From Candidatus Electronema nielsenii (lineage in GTDB: Bacteria > Desulfobacterota > Desulfobulbia > Desulfobulbales > Desulfobulbaceae), in contig JAGIXO010000089.1 of NCBI GenBank assembly GCA_026122915.1, positions 1 to 7,329 of the forward strand: a DNA stretch of 7,329 nucleotides. Direction: 5' to 3'. The notes beneath the pieces are model-generated. The model saw only the letters and a list, made by a program, of their open reading frames with translations. It made no database searches and had not been told where the DNA came from. Positions 1 through 5,726 of the stretch are shown here, one piece after another. Numbering within the stretch: the first letter of the stretch is position 1; the number at the start of each line of letters is the position of its first letter. The translations under genes and the position numbers were made by a program.

Positions 1-336
1 GCCAGAAATCCTGATTCAATGCCTCAGCCGACATCCAAGGACATCGCTTTGGGAAGGTTTGTTCTGGCAGTCCCGTCTCATCAGCCGCCGCTGCTCTTTG
101 ATTGTGTTCACCCAGCTTCTGCCGCGATATTCCAGCTGATAAATCCATTTTAATAAATGCGCAAACAGCAATTATAGACGGCTTTCTAAAGCATTCTCTT
201 CACTTCTTCCCATGCTTTCAACTTCTTCAAGCAAATTTTTTAAATCAACTGCATCAAGCCGTCCTGCTTTAATTAAAGCCGCCTGTTCCTGAATCCATCC
301 GTAAAAATCAGTGTCGTATTGTGTTGCGATACCCAT
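1..336 (-). pseudogene. DUF29 family protein, decayed and cut by the window edge
   Basis: Reading the minus strand from ATG at 336 gives an N-terminus typical of DUF29 proteins: a YDTDFYGWIQEQAALIKAGR-like start, then DLKNLLEEVESMGRSE and HLLKWIYQLEYR followed by SWVNTIKEQRR. An in-frame TAA at 174-172 interrupts it between SRL and LLFAHLLKW. After EQRR (about position 88) the family's middle segment is missing. The C-terminal family signature resumes in another reading frame as ETGLPEQTFPKRCPW...ALNQDFW (about 79 to 2) and runs off the left edge. So at least two lesions are visible: one nonsense codon and one deletion with frameshift. A GGAG lies about nine bases upstream of the start, so the gene was once translatable. 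DUF29 has no established biochemical role that I can state. The family call rests on remembered motifs. Confidence 0.78.
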
Positions 337-427
337 GAACTACTACTCCAATCCCATTGCACAGTCTTTCTTAACTTGCAGCCCTCTCATCCATTATCCT
401 ACTGCGTTCATTTCCAAAAATTCTTCT

Positions 428-457
428 TTGAGTTTCTAACGGAAGGCATGGTATAAT
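428..457 (+). promoter_or_regulatory. sigma70-like promoter with extended -10
   Basis: A perfect TATAAT hexamer at 452-457 is preceded by TG at 449-450, the TGnTATAAT extended -10 form. A weak -35 candidate, TTGAGT at 428-433 (four of six matches to TTGACA), lies 18 bases upstream. Transcription would start near 464, leaving a leader of about 20 bases before the ATG at 485. AAGGA at 475-479 is the ribosome binding site, five bases before that ATG. The position between the divergent DUF29 remnant and the C_GCAxxG_C_C gene fits a promoter for the latter. Confidence 0.7.
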
Positions 458-484
458 AGATCGAAATTCAGCGCAAGGAAAAAA

Positions 485-961
485 ATGATCGACAGAGAAA
501 AAACAGCAGACAAAGCGGCAGAGTTATTTGCGGAGGGGTTTCATTGCAGTCAGGCAGTTCTACATGCCTGCGCAGGGCTGTTTCGGGAGGAGCCGCCGCC
601 CTCGGAGTTGACAGCGGCAATGTCCGCCTTTTCCGGTGGAATGGGCATGAGCGGCCAAACCTGCGGTGCGCTTTCAGGAGCCTTGGCAGCTATCGGCTTT
701 GCCTTGGGGAAAACCACTCCAAAAGGAACAAATCATCAGCAGTTGAATCAACTTGGCCATGAAATGGTCAGGGAATTCGCTCGGATCACCAGCGAATACG
801 GCGGGATAAACTGTGCCGATATCGCCAAAATTGACTGGCAGGACAGCGAGGCGGTGCAGCGGTTCCGCACAGACCCGAATAGCACCCGAAAATGCTGCGT
901 CCGCGTGGTCAGAGAAACAGGCGGCTGTTTGCATGATTTAGTCAGGAAGCATCTTGCGTAA
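485..961 (+). CDS. C_GCAxxG_C_C family protein (putative redox protein)
   Basis: The 158-residue product matches the small C_GCAxxG_C_C family (Pfam Putative redox-active protein), named for its conserved cysteine spacing. Visible elements are FHCSQAVL with C21, the core TCGALSGA with C60-G61-A62 and G65, NCADI with C110, and GGC with C148. C137 and C138 are two further cysteines near the end. The length is normal and there is no signal peptide or membrane segment, so it is probably cytoplasmic. Proteins of this type occur mainly in anaerobes; they are suspected to carry redox-active or metal-binding cysteines, but no reaction is established. The ATG at 485 is preceded by AAGGA at five bases and by a strong extended -10 promoter, so the start is well supported. 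The next gene is a cysteine-rich lipoprotein 97 bases downstream on the same strand and may be co-transcribed. Confidence 0.85.
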   Translation: MIDREKTADKAAELFAEGFHCSQAVLHACAGLFREEPPPSELTAAMSAFSGGMGMSGQTCGALSGALAAIGFALGKTTPKGTNHQQLNQLGHEMVREFARITSEYGGINCADIAKIDWQDSEAVQRFRTDPNSTRKCCVRVVRETGGCLHDLVRKHLA

Positions 962-1058
962 CACAACAGGCTGCCGGGTAGTTCCGACAGCAAATCTGCT
1001 GCCCTAACTTATTGTGCGGGCAGCGCAGTTCAACCACAAAACATGGGAGGGAGAGAAG

Positions 1059-1457
1059 ATGAAGACAGAAAAACGTCAACTTCTGGGCCTGGCGGTTTCC
1101 GCCTTGGTCATGGCAGCCTTGAGCGGCTGCGGAAGGTATGCAAAAACAGAATTTGTAATGACACCCCCGTCCTCGCCTGAAGGCCAGATGTGCCTGATGA
1201 AATGCGAAAAGGACAGAAAACAGTCGATGGACAACGAGTATCTCCAGCAAAAGAATTGCGAGCATCACAATCGGATGGTGCGGTTAGAGTTTGAGCGCTG
1301 CATCGCTTCCGGTGCAACCAATTGTTATCACGCCAGCGCGCTGCCTTGTCCTTCTCCGCGTGCTGACCGCTGGGAGAATGAATACCGTCACTGCTATCAG
1401 AGCTGCGGCGGCTCCGTCAACACCAAAGAGGTCTGTACTGGCGGCTGGTGTCTATAA
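1059..1457 (+). CDS. cysteine-rich lipoprotein of unknown function
   Basis: The 132-residue product starts with a charged MKTEKR, a hydrophobic stretch (about 8-21) and the lipobox LSGC. Signal peptidase II should therefore cleave before C24 and lipidate it, placing the protein in the outer or inner membrane envelope. The mature part holds ten more cysteines (45, 49, 67, 81, 89, 97, 112, 116, 126, 131), including two CxxxC pairs (45/49 and 112/116). An even number beyond the lipidated one suggests up to five disulfides or a metal site; this is inference. The start was chosen because ATG 1059 has a GGGAGGGAG ribosome binding site (1045-1053) and places the signal peptide at the true N-terminus. 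An upstream in-frame GTG at 1014 would bury the signal and include the ribosome site. I do not recognise a family. A terminator hairpin follows. Confidence 0.75.
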   Translation: MKTEKRQLLGLAVSALVMAALSGCGRYAKTEFVMTPPSSPEGQMCLMKCEKDRKQSMDNEYLQQKNCEHHNRMVRLEFERCIASGATNCYHASALPCPSPRADRWENEYRHCYQSCGGSVNTKEVCTGGWCL

Positions 1458-1500
1458 GTTTTTTTCTTCAATAGAACGGGCTGATCAAGCCCAACGAGAA

Positions 1501-1552
1501 GTCAGACCTCCCGCAGCAGTTTTTTTGCAGGAGATCTGACTTTCTTTTTTTC
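1501..1552 (+). terminator. intrinsic terminator after the lipoprotein gene
   Basis: The arm at 1501-1514 (GTCAGACCTCCCGC) pairs with 1527-1540 (GCAGGAGATCTGAC) around a loop containing seven T. A T-rich run, TTTCTTTTTTT, follows at 1541-1551. On plus-strand RNA the 14-position stem carries two C-A mismatches. On minus-strand RNA the same positions would be U-G wobbles, but the minus side lacks a strong U tract. A second small hairpin, GGGCT/AGCCC, lies at 1478-1492. The position between the lipoprotein stop and tgt fits termination of the upstream unit. Confidence 0.65.
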
Positions 1553-1573
1553 ACATTTTTCCTTTCTCCGCCC

Positions 1574-2704
1574 ATGTCGTTCAATTCACCTTACACCCTG
1601 CTCCACCGATCCTCCCAGTGCGCAGCCCGCAGCGGCAGGGTTTCCACCCTGCACGGCAGCGTTGAGACCCCGGTTTTCATGCCAGTCGGCACGCAGGCCA
1701 CAGTCAAGGCAGTCACCCCAGAAAATTTGGAGGAGCTGGGTGCGCAGATCATTCTTGGCAACACATATCACCTTTTTATTCGGCCCGGCCATGAGCTGAT
1801 CCGCAGCTGTTTCGGTGGATTGCACAAGTTTATGCACTGGGACAAGCCGATTCTCACCGATTCTGGCGGGTTCCAGATATTCAGCCTGAAAGAACTGGCG
1901 AAAATCACCGAGCTGGGCGCGGAGTTCCGCTCACATATTGACGGCAGCAAACTCTTTCTCAGCCCGGAAAAGGTGGTCGAGGTGCAGGAGGCACTCGGCT
2001 CGGACATCATGATGGTTTTAGACACCTGCATTCCCTATCCGGCGACTTTTGACGAAGCGGCCAAGGCCACGGCCCTCACCTCGCGCTGGGCGAAACGCTG
2101 CCGCACCGCGCAGAACGAAACCGGCCAGTTGCTCTTCGGCATTGTCCAAGGCGGCATGTATCCAGAATTGCGGCGGCAGTCGGCGGAAGAGCTGATTGAT
2201 ATCGGCTTTGACGGCTACGCGCTCGGCGGCCTGTCGGTCGGCGAACCCAAAGAGCAGATGCACGCGATGCTCGACGCGACCGTTCATCTCCTGCCGGACA
2301 ACCATCCCAAGTACCTGATGGGCGTGGGCACGCCGGAGGATTTAGTCGAGGGCGTGTTTCGCGGTGTTGACATGTTCGACTGCGTGATGCCCACCCGCAA
2401 CGCCCGCAATGGAATGCTCTTTACTTCAAGCGGCAGAGTTGTTATAAAAAACAGTTGTTATCGGGAAGATCAGGGGCCAGTGGACGAGCGATGCAACTGC
2501 TATACCTGTCGTAATTATTCCCGCGCTTATCTGCGCCACCTTTTTCAATGCAACGAGATTCTTGCCTATCAGCTCAACAGCATCCACAACTTGCATTATT
2601 ATTGCTCGCTGATGGCTGAGATGCGCAAAGCGATTGCAGCAGATCGGTTTATGGAGTGGCGGAAGGCGTTTTATGCGCAGCGGGAAGTGCAAGCCAAAGA
2701 ATAG
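1574..2704 (+). CDS. tgt: queuine tRNA-ribosyltransferase (tRNA-guanine transglycosylase)
   Basis: The enzyme swaps guanine-34 in the anticodon of GUN tRNAs (Asp, Asn, His, Tyr) for the queuosine precursor preQ1. The 376 residues equal the usual bacterial length. Key sites are visible: TDSGGFQ with D96 as acid/base, the guanine/preQ1 pocket FGIVQGG and ALGGLSVGE, and FDCVMPTRNARNG with D269 as the expected nucleophile. The zinc ligands are C307, C309, C312 and H338. Every key residue is present, so it should be active. The ATG at 1574 gives the family's normal N-terminus but has no clear Shine-Dalgarno sequence; the bases before it are pyrimidine-rich. The stop overlaps the ribosome site of the antitoxin gene 11 bases on. 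The last 77 bases are duplicated downstream of the toxin gene, so the C-terminal tail VQAKE may be a replacement for an ancestral IPL tail. Confidence 0.97.
   Translation: MSFNSPYTLLHRSSQCAARSGRVSTLHGSVETPVFMPVGTQATVKAVTPENLEELGAQIILGNTYHLFIRPGHELIRSCFGGLHKFMHWDKPILTDSGGFQIFSLKELAKITELGAEFRSHIDGSKLFLSPEKVVEVQEALGSDIMMVLDTCIPYPATFDEAAKATALTSRWAKRCRTAQNETGQLLFGIVQGGMYPELRRQSAEELIDIGFDGYALGGLSVGEPKEQMHAMLDATVHLLPDNHPKYLMGVGTPEDLVEGVFRGVDMFDCVMPTRNARNGMLFTSSGRVVIKNSCYREDQGPVDERCNCYTCRNYSRAYLRHLFQCNEILAYQLNSIHNLHYYCSLMAEMRKAIAADRFMEWRKAFYAQREVQAKE
2610..2686 (+). repeat. direct repeat, copy 1 (tgt 3' end)
   Basis: These 77 bases match 3394-3470 with only three differences, and the last 54 bases (2633-2686) are identical to 3417-3470. 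The two copies are 784 bases apart and enclose the whole vapBC pair. The copy encodes LMAEMRKAIAADRFMEW and the rest of the tgt C-terminus up to AQRE. Homology ends abruptly on both sides: codons before LMAEM and after QRE are unrelated between copies. Confidence 0.95.
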
Positions 2705-2715
2705 AGGAAAAAAGA

Positions 2716-2988
2716 ATGACAACGCTGCAACTTGAAGGAATTGACAGTTTTTTCTATGATCAAATAAAGCAGATGGCAGAATTAGAGAACCGTTCTGTCA
2801 GTCAGCAGATTGTACATGTTGTCAAAGAATATCTTGCAAAGGAAAAACAGATCAGAACGACTCGCTCACCTGCGGATGTCTTGCTTGAATTGGCCGGTTC
2901 TTGGCAGGATTCAAGGGATGCTGATGAAATCATCAGCGAAATCAGAAGCAGCAGGCGCAATTCTACAAGATTTGACCAGATATTCTGA
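2716..2988 (+). CDS. vapB: VapB-type antitoxin with N-terminal ribbon-helix-helix
   Basis: The 90-residue product is the likely antitoxin of the toxin encoded immediately downstream. Residues about 1-40 (MTTLQLEGIDSFF, then IKQMAELENRSVSQQIVHVV) look like a ribbon-helix-helix DNA-binding fold that would dimerise and repress the pair's own promoter. The C-terminal part (SPADVLLELAGSW, then ADEIISEIRSSRRNSTRF) resembles the toxin-wrapping tail of FitA/VapB antitoxins, whose arginine typically enters the PIN active site. The start at ATG 2716 is supported by AGGAA at 2705-2709. The stop TGA shares its A with the toxin ATG, the overlap typical of antitoxin-toxin pairs. The gene follows tgt by 11 bases, so it may ride on tgt transcription; no separate promoter was recognised. 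Confidence 0.85.
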   Translation: MTTLQLEGIDSFFYDQIKQMAELENRSVSQQIVHVVKEYLAKEKQIRTTRSPADVLLELAGSWQDSRDADEIISEIRSSRRNSTRFDQIF

Positions 2989-3389
2989 TGTATCTTCTTG
3001 ACACGGATATAATCATCTACAGCCTCAAAGGACATGCTGCTGTTCTGGAAAATCTCCGGCGGCATCGCAACGCTTCTCTTTGTGTAAGCGTCATTTCCTT
3101 GATGGAGCTGTATTATGGAGCGTACAAGTCGCAACGGATTGAAAGCAATCTGGCAAAGGTTAAAACGATTGAAAAAACTTTGAAGGCAATTCAGGCAGGG
3201 GAGGAAATTGTTGAGCTGTTTGGAATGCTGAAATCAAAATTGGAAGCAAAGGGGCAACCGACTGATGATTTTGATCTTGTTATCGCCTCTACCGCTCTGG
3301 CGCATAACCTGATTTTAATCACGAAAAATACCCGGCATTTTCAAAAAATTGAAGGGCTGAGGATTGAAAATTGGAGCCAGCTTGAATAA
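2988..3389 (+). CDS. vapC: VapC-type PIN-domain ribonuclease toxin
   Basis: The 133-residue product has the size and layout of a VapC toxin, a magnesium-dependent ribonuclease that typically cleaves tRNA or rRNA and is held inactive by VapB. The acidic PIN residues are visible: D5 in LLDTD, E40 in SLMELYYGA, and D96 in DDFDLVIAST, with the TKNTRHF motif (112-118) near the C-terminus. Nothing essential seems missing, so the toxin is probably intact. Translation is coupled to the antitoxin by a one-base overlap of stop and start. Its stop lies only three bases before the displaced tgt fragment, which marks the downstream edge of the cassette. Which RNA it cuts cannot be read from the sequence. 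Confidence 0.93.
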   Translation: MYLLDTDIIIYSLKGHAAVLENLRRHRNASLCVSVISLMELYYGAYKSQRIESNLAKVKTIEKTLKAIQAGEEIVELFGMLKSKLEAKGQPTDDFDLVIASTALAHNLILITKNTRHFQKIEGLRIENWSQLE

Positions 3390-3392
3390 CAA

Positions 3393-3482
3393 TTGATGGC
3401 GGAGATGCGCCAAGCAATTGCAGCAGATCGGTTTATGGAGTGGCGGAAGGCGTTTTATGCGCAGCGGGAAATACCGCTATAA
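3393..3482 (+). pseudogene. displaced 3' fragment of tgt (direct repeat copy 2)
   Basis: Bases 3394-3470 repeat 2610-2686 with three differences. In the tgt frame the fragment reads LMAEMRQAIAADRFMEW, continues to AQREIPL, and ends at TAA (3480-3482). Of the three differences two are synonymous (both alanine codons) and one changes Lys to Gln, the pattern expected of two diverged functional tgt genes rather than random decay. There is no 5' part of the gene, so the fragment is not functional. I infer that this is the original end of the resident tgt, cut off when the vapBC segment arrived with its own tgt end. The reverse (a copy generated by local duplication) cannot be excluded. Confidence 0.85.
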
Positions 3483-3500
3483 AAAAACAGGAGAAATAAC

Positions 3501-4121
3501 ATGAATCAGCAAATGAGAACCGAAGATGAAATCATCGTGAGGCCATATATTTTTTTGCTCGAAGAATACAGAACTTTGAGGGATGAAATTAAGGCGACTA
3601 AAGATCGTATTTTCAAGATAGCTGGATTGTCAGCAGCTGGAATGCCATCTTCTTATTTTTTTGCACAAAATAATAATATTGAAATTCTAAAGATGAGCCT
3701 ACCTTTTCTTATCTTTGCAGTCATGATGCTTTATCTTGCTGAAAATAGATCACTAATGCGTTGTGGTAAGTATATTAAAGATTGCATTGAGCCTACAGTT
3801 ATAAAGCTGAGATACGGAAATGGCGGGGAAGTATTAAACAAATGGAAAGGTTGGGAATATTTTCTTGAGGAAAATGACAATAAAAATGCATCTTTTATCA
3901 AAAATACCAAGAGATCCGCTGAAAGAATATCTGCATCATTTTTTTATATATTTTTTATAATTCATTATATTGCTTCCGTTGCACTGTCAGTAGGAGCTTT
4001 TTATCATAAATATAAAGATGCTGGCTGGTACTGCTCCCTTACATTCTGGATTGTAATTGGATTTGGTTTTTTATTTTATTTTCTCATTGTTTTCCCAAAG
4101 TCAATATCAACAAAAGCATAG
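3501..4121 (+). CDS. small multi-pass membrane protein of unknown function
   Basis: I do not recognise a family with certainty. The 206-residue product begins with a polar, probably helical region (about 1-37; EEYRTLRDEIKATKDRI). It then has a weak hydrophobic stretch (about 38-56), a clear one at 65-80 (MSLPFLIFAVMMLYLA), a polar central part (81-143) and two strong membrane segments at about 146-168 and 177-198. The layout resembles the loosely defined small 2-4-helix membrane proteins often seen in accessory DNA, but that is only an impression. AGGAG at 3489-3493 sits seven bases before the ATG, so translation is well supported. The gene is markedly more AT-rich than tgt and the isomerase, which suggests foreign origin. 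It lies just downstream of the displaced tgt fragment and 12 bases before the sugar-kinase gene. Confidence 0.8.
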   Translation: MNQQMRTEDEIIVRPYIFLLEEYRTLRDEIKATKDRIFKIAGLSAAGMPSSYFFAQNNNIEILKMSLPFLIFAVMMLYLAENRSLMRCGKYIKDCIEPTVIKLRYGNGGEVLNKWKGWEYFLEENDNKNASFIKNTKRSAERISASFFYIFFIIHYIASVALSVGAFYHKYKDAGWYCSLTFWIVIGFGFLFYFLIVFPKSISTKA

Positions 4122-4133
4122 AGGAATGACAAT

Positions 4134-5081
4134 ATGTTGATTTCAGACATTGGCGGGACAAACAGTAGATTTGCCTGTTTTCAGCAAGAAGGCGATAATT
4201 TTCTGATTGAAAGCGCGACAGCAGTCAAAACAAACGATTTTAATTCCTTCGAGGAAGTGCTGAACGCGCTGAAAAAAAACAGCGGACAATTTGACGTAAA
4301 TCAGCACAGTAAATTCCTTCTTGCCATTCCTGGCCCGGTGACTCCGACAGATTTGCTTTCCTTTCCTTATGTCAAGTGGCAAATCAGCAAATCGCGCTTG
4401 CAAAAACTTTATCCTGAAACAGCGATTTCCTTTATCAACGATTTCACTGCGCAGGCGTATGGCTGCCTGACTGAGGCCGTTGCCAATGCTCTGCCTTTGA
4501 TCAGCACAGAGCAGGCGCAGAACGATATCGCCATTGTCGGCGCAGGAACAGGGCTTGGCCACGGGATGCTAAAGAAAATCGGAGAATCTGATTACGTGCA
4601 TATTCCGTCTGAAGCAGGTCAGATTCCATTTCCTTTTGCAGTAGATGAATTCGAGCAAAAATACAGAGCATTCATCGTTCAGCAAACCGGCATTGCCAAT
4701 CCAGTCGGTGATGCTGTCGTTTCCGGCAGAGGTCTTGCCATGCTCCATCAATTCCTCACCGGAAGATCGTTGCCGCCCAGCGAGGTTGCCGCTGAAATTA
4801 ATGTCAAATCAGAAACAACGCGCTGGTTCGCCACATTCTACGCCAGAGATTGCAGAAATTACGTCCTCACCACGCTGGCAGCGGGCGGCAAATTATTTAT
4901 CTCTGGCGGTGTTGCTATGAAAAATCCTTTCTTGGTTGACAATGATGCTTTCAGAAACGAATTCCTGCAAGGTTCTGACACAGCAAAAAACGTGCTTGCG
5001 CACATCTCGGTTGCTCTTATCCAAGATGAACGAATTGGGCTATTTGGTGCTGCTTGTTACGCATCAAAACTACCATCTTAG
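4134..5081 (+). CDS. glk: glucokinase-family (Glk type) sugar kinase
   Basis: The 315-residue product belongs to the bacterial glucokinase family (PF02685, ASKHA fold), which phosphorylates glucose at C6 with ATP in the cytoplasm. Visible motifs are phosphate-1 DIGGTN (5-10), the catalytic INDF with N102 and D103, phosphate-2 GAGTGLGHG (136-144), SEAGQ (159-163), VVSGRGL (195-201) and the nucleotide motif ISGGVA (256-261). Compared from memory with E. coli Glk, catalytic Asp100 and Glu157 are kept (D103, E160). The glucose contacts His160 and Glu187 appear as Q163 and D193, so a different sugar is possible. The length is close to the usual 320. GAGGA at 4121-4125 supports ATG 4134. The gene follows the membrane protein by 12 bases and precedes the isomerase by 26, suggesting one operon. 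Confidence 0.9.
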   Translation: MLISDIGGTNSRFACFQQEGDNFLIESATAVKTNDFNSFEEVLNALKKNSGQFDVNQHSKFLLAIPGPVTPTDLLSFPYVKWQISKSRLQKLYPETAISFINDFTAQAYGCLTEAVANALPLISTEQAQNDIAIVGAGTGLGHGMLKKIGESDYVHIPSEAGQIPFPFAVDEFEQKYRAFIVQQTGIANPVGDAVVSGRGLAMLHQFLTGRSLPPSEVAAEINVKSETTRWFATFYARDCRNYVLTTLAAGGKLFISGGVAMKNPFLVDNDAFRNEFLQGSDTAKNVLAHISVALIQDERIGLFGAACYASKLPS

Positions 5082-5107
5082 ATGATGATTACGCTTGTGT
5101 TTACAAA

Positions 5108-5707
5108 ATGAACACTTCAAAGATGAACGAATTAATCCAAATCAGCCTTGCTGAATCAAAGCGGGCCAAAGATGCTTTCGCCGCTGAATCAGCAGGTAAA
5201 ATCATCGAATTGGCAGAGCTGATCGTTGATAGCTTTCGCAACGGCGGTAAACTGCTTATCTTCGGCAACGGCGGCAGCGCGGCGGACGCGCAGCACGTAG
5301 CGGCGGAGTTCGTCAACCGCTTCCTCATCAATCGCGCCCCGCTGCCCGCCATCGCCCTCACCACCGACACCTCAATCATCACGGCGGTGGGCAATGATTT
5401 TTCCTACGAGCAAATCTTTGTTAAGCAGGTGCAGGCACTCGGCAAGCCGGGCGATATCGCCCTTGGCATCACGACTTCTGGCACCTCGCCTAATGTAGTC
5501 AAAGCATTGGCTGTCGCGCGAGAGCTGGGCCTGAAAACCGCTGCGCTGACCGGCGGTTTGAGCATCAAGCCGAATGGCGTGGTGCAATATTGCGATCTGG
5601 TACTGAATGTGCCGTCTCCCTCCACGCCCCGCATTCAGGAGGCGCATCTCTGGATCGAACATCTGCTCTGCGAAATCGTGGAGCGGGAGATGTTTGGCAA
5701 AGCCTAA
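5108..5707 (+). CDS. gmhA: D-sedoheptulose 7-phosphate isomerase (GmhA type)
   Basis: GmhA converts sedoheptulose 7-phosphate to D-glycero-D-manno-heptose 7-phosphate, the first step toward lipopolysaccharide heptose. The 199 residues form a single SIS domain of normal family size. The sugar-phosphate loop FGNGGSAADAQH (52-63), the second loop TTSGTSPNV (122-130), and the expected zinc/catalytic residues H63, E67, Q177 and H180 are all present. The start is uncertain: ATG 5108 gives the usual length, and ATG 5123 is also possible, but neither has a good Shine-Dalgarno sequence. A longer TTG start at 5054 would overlap the kinase gene. Translation may be coupled to the kinase, whose stop is 26 bases upstream. 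The neighbours suggest a sugar-phosphate role; no heptose kinase of the HldE type is seen in the window. Confidence 0.9.
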   Translation: MNTSKMNELIQISLAESKRAKDAFAAESAGKIIELAELIVDSFRNGGKLLIFGNGGSAADAQHVAAEFVNRFLINRAPLPAIALTTDTSIITAVGNDFSYEQIFVKQVQALGKPGDIALGITTSGTSPNVVKALAVARELGLKTAALTGGLSIKPNGVVQYCDLVLNVPSPSTPRIQEAHLWIEHLLCEIVEREMFGKA

Positions 5708-5726
5708 TCGCCTGCGGAGAAAAATC

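Noticed and set aside
1014..1058. GTG start 15 codons upstream of the lipoprotein ATG
   Set aside because: It would place polar residues before the signal peptide and would overlap the GGGAGGGAG ribosome site used by ATG 1059.
942..1268. Minus-strand open frame with a hydrophobic start
   Set aside because: It is antisense to the lipoprotein gene, which has a lipobox and a strong ribosome site; no independent support.
2610..3482. Insertion sequence flanked by target-site duplication
   Set aside because: The 77-bp repeats are far too long for a transposase target duplication, they encode the tgt C-terminus, and there is no transposase or terminal inverted repeat.
5054..5107. TTG start extending the isomerase N-terminus
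   Set aside because: It would overlap the kinase gene and add residues beyond the usual GmhA length; ATG 5108 fits the family.
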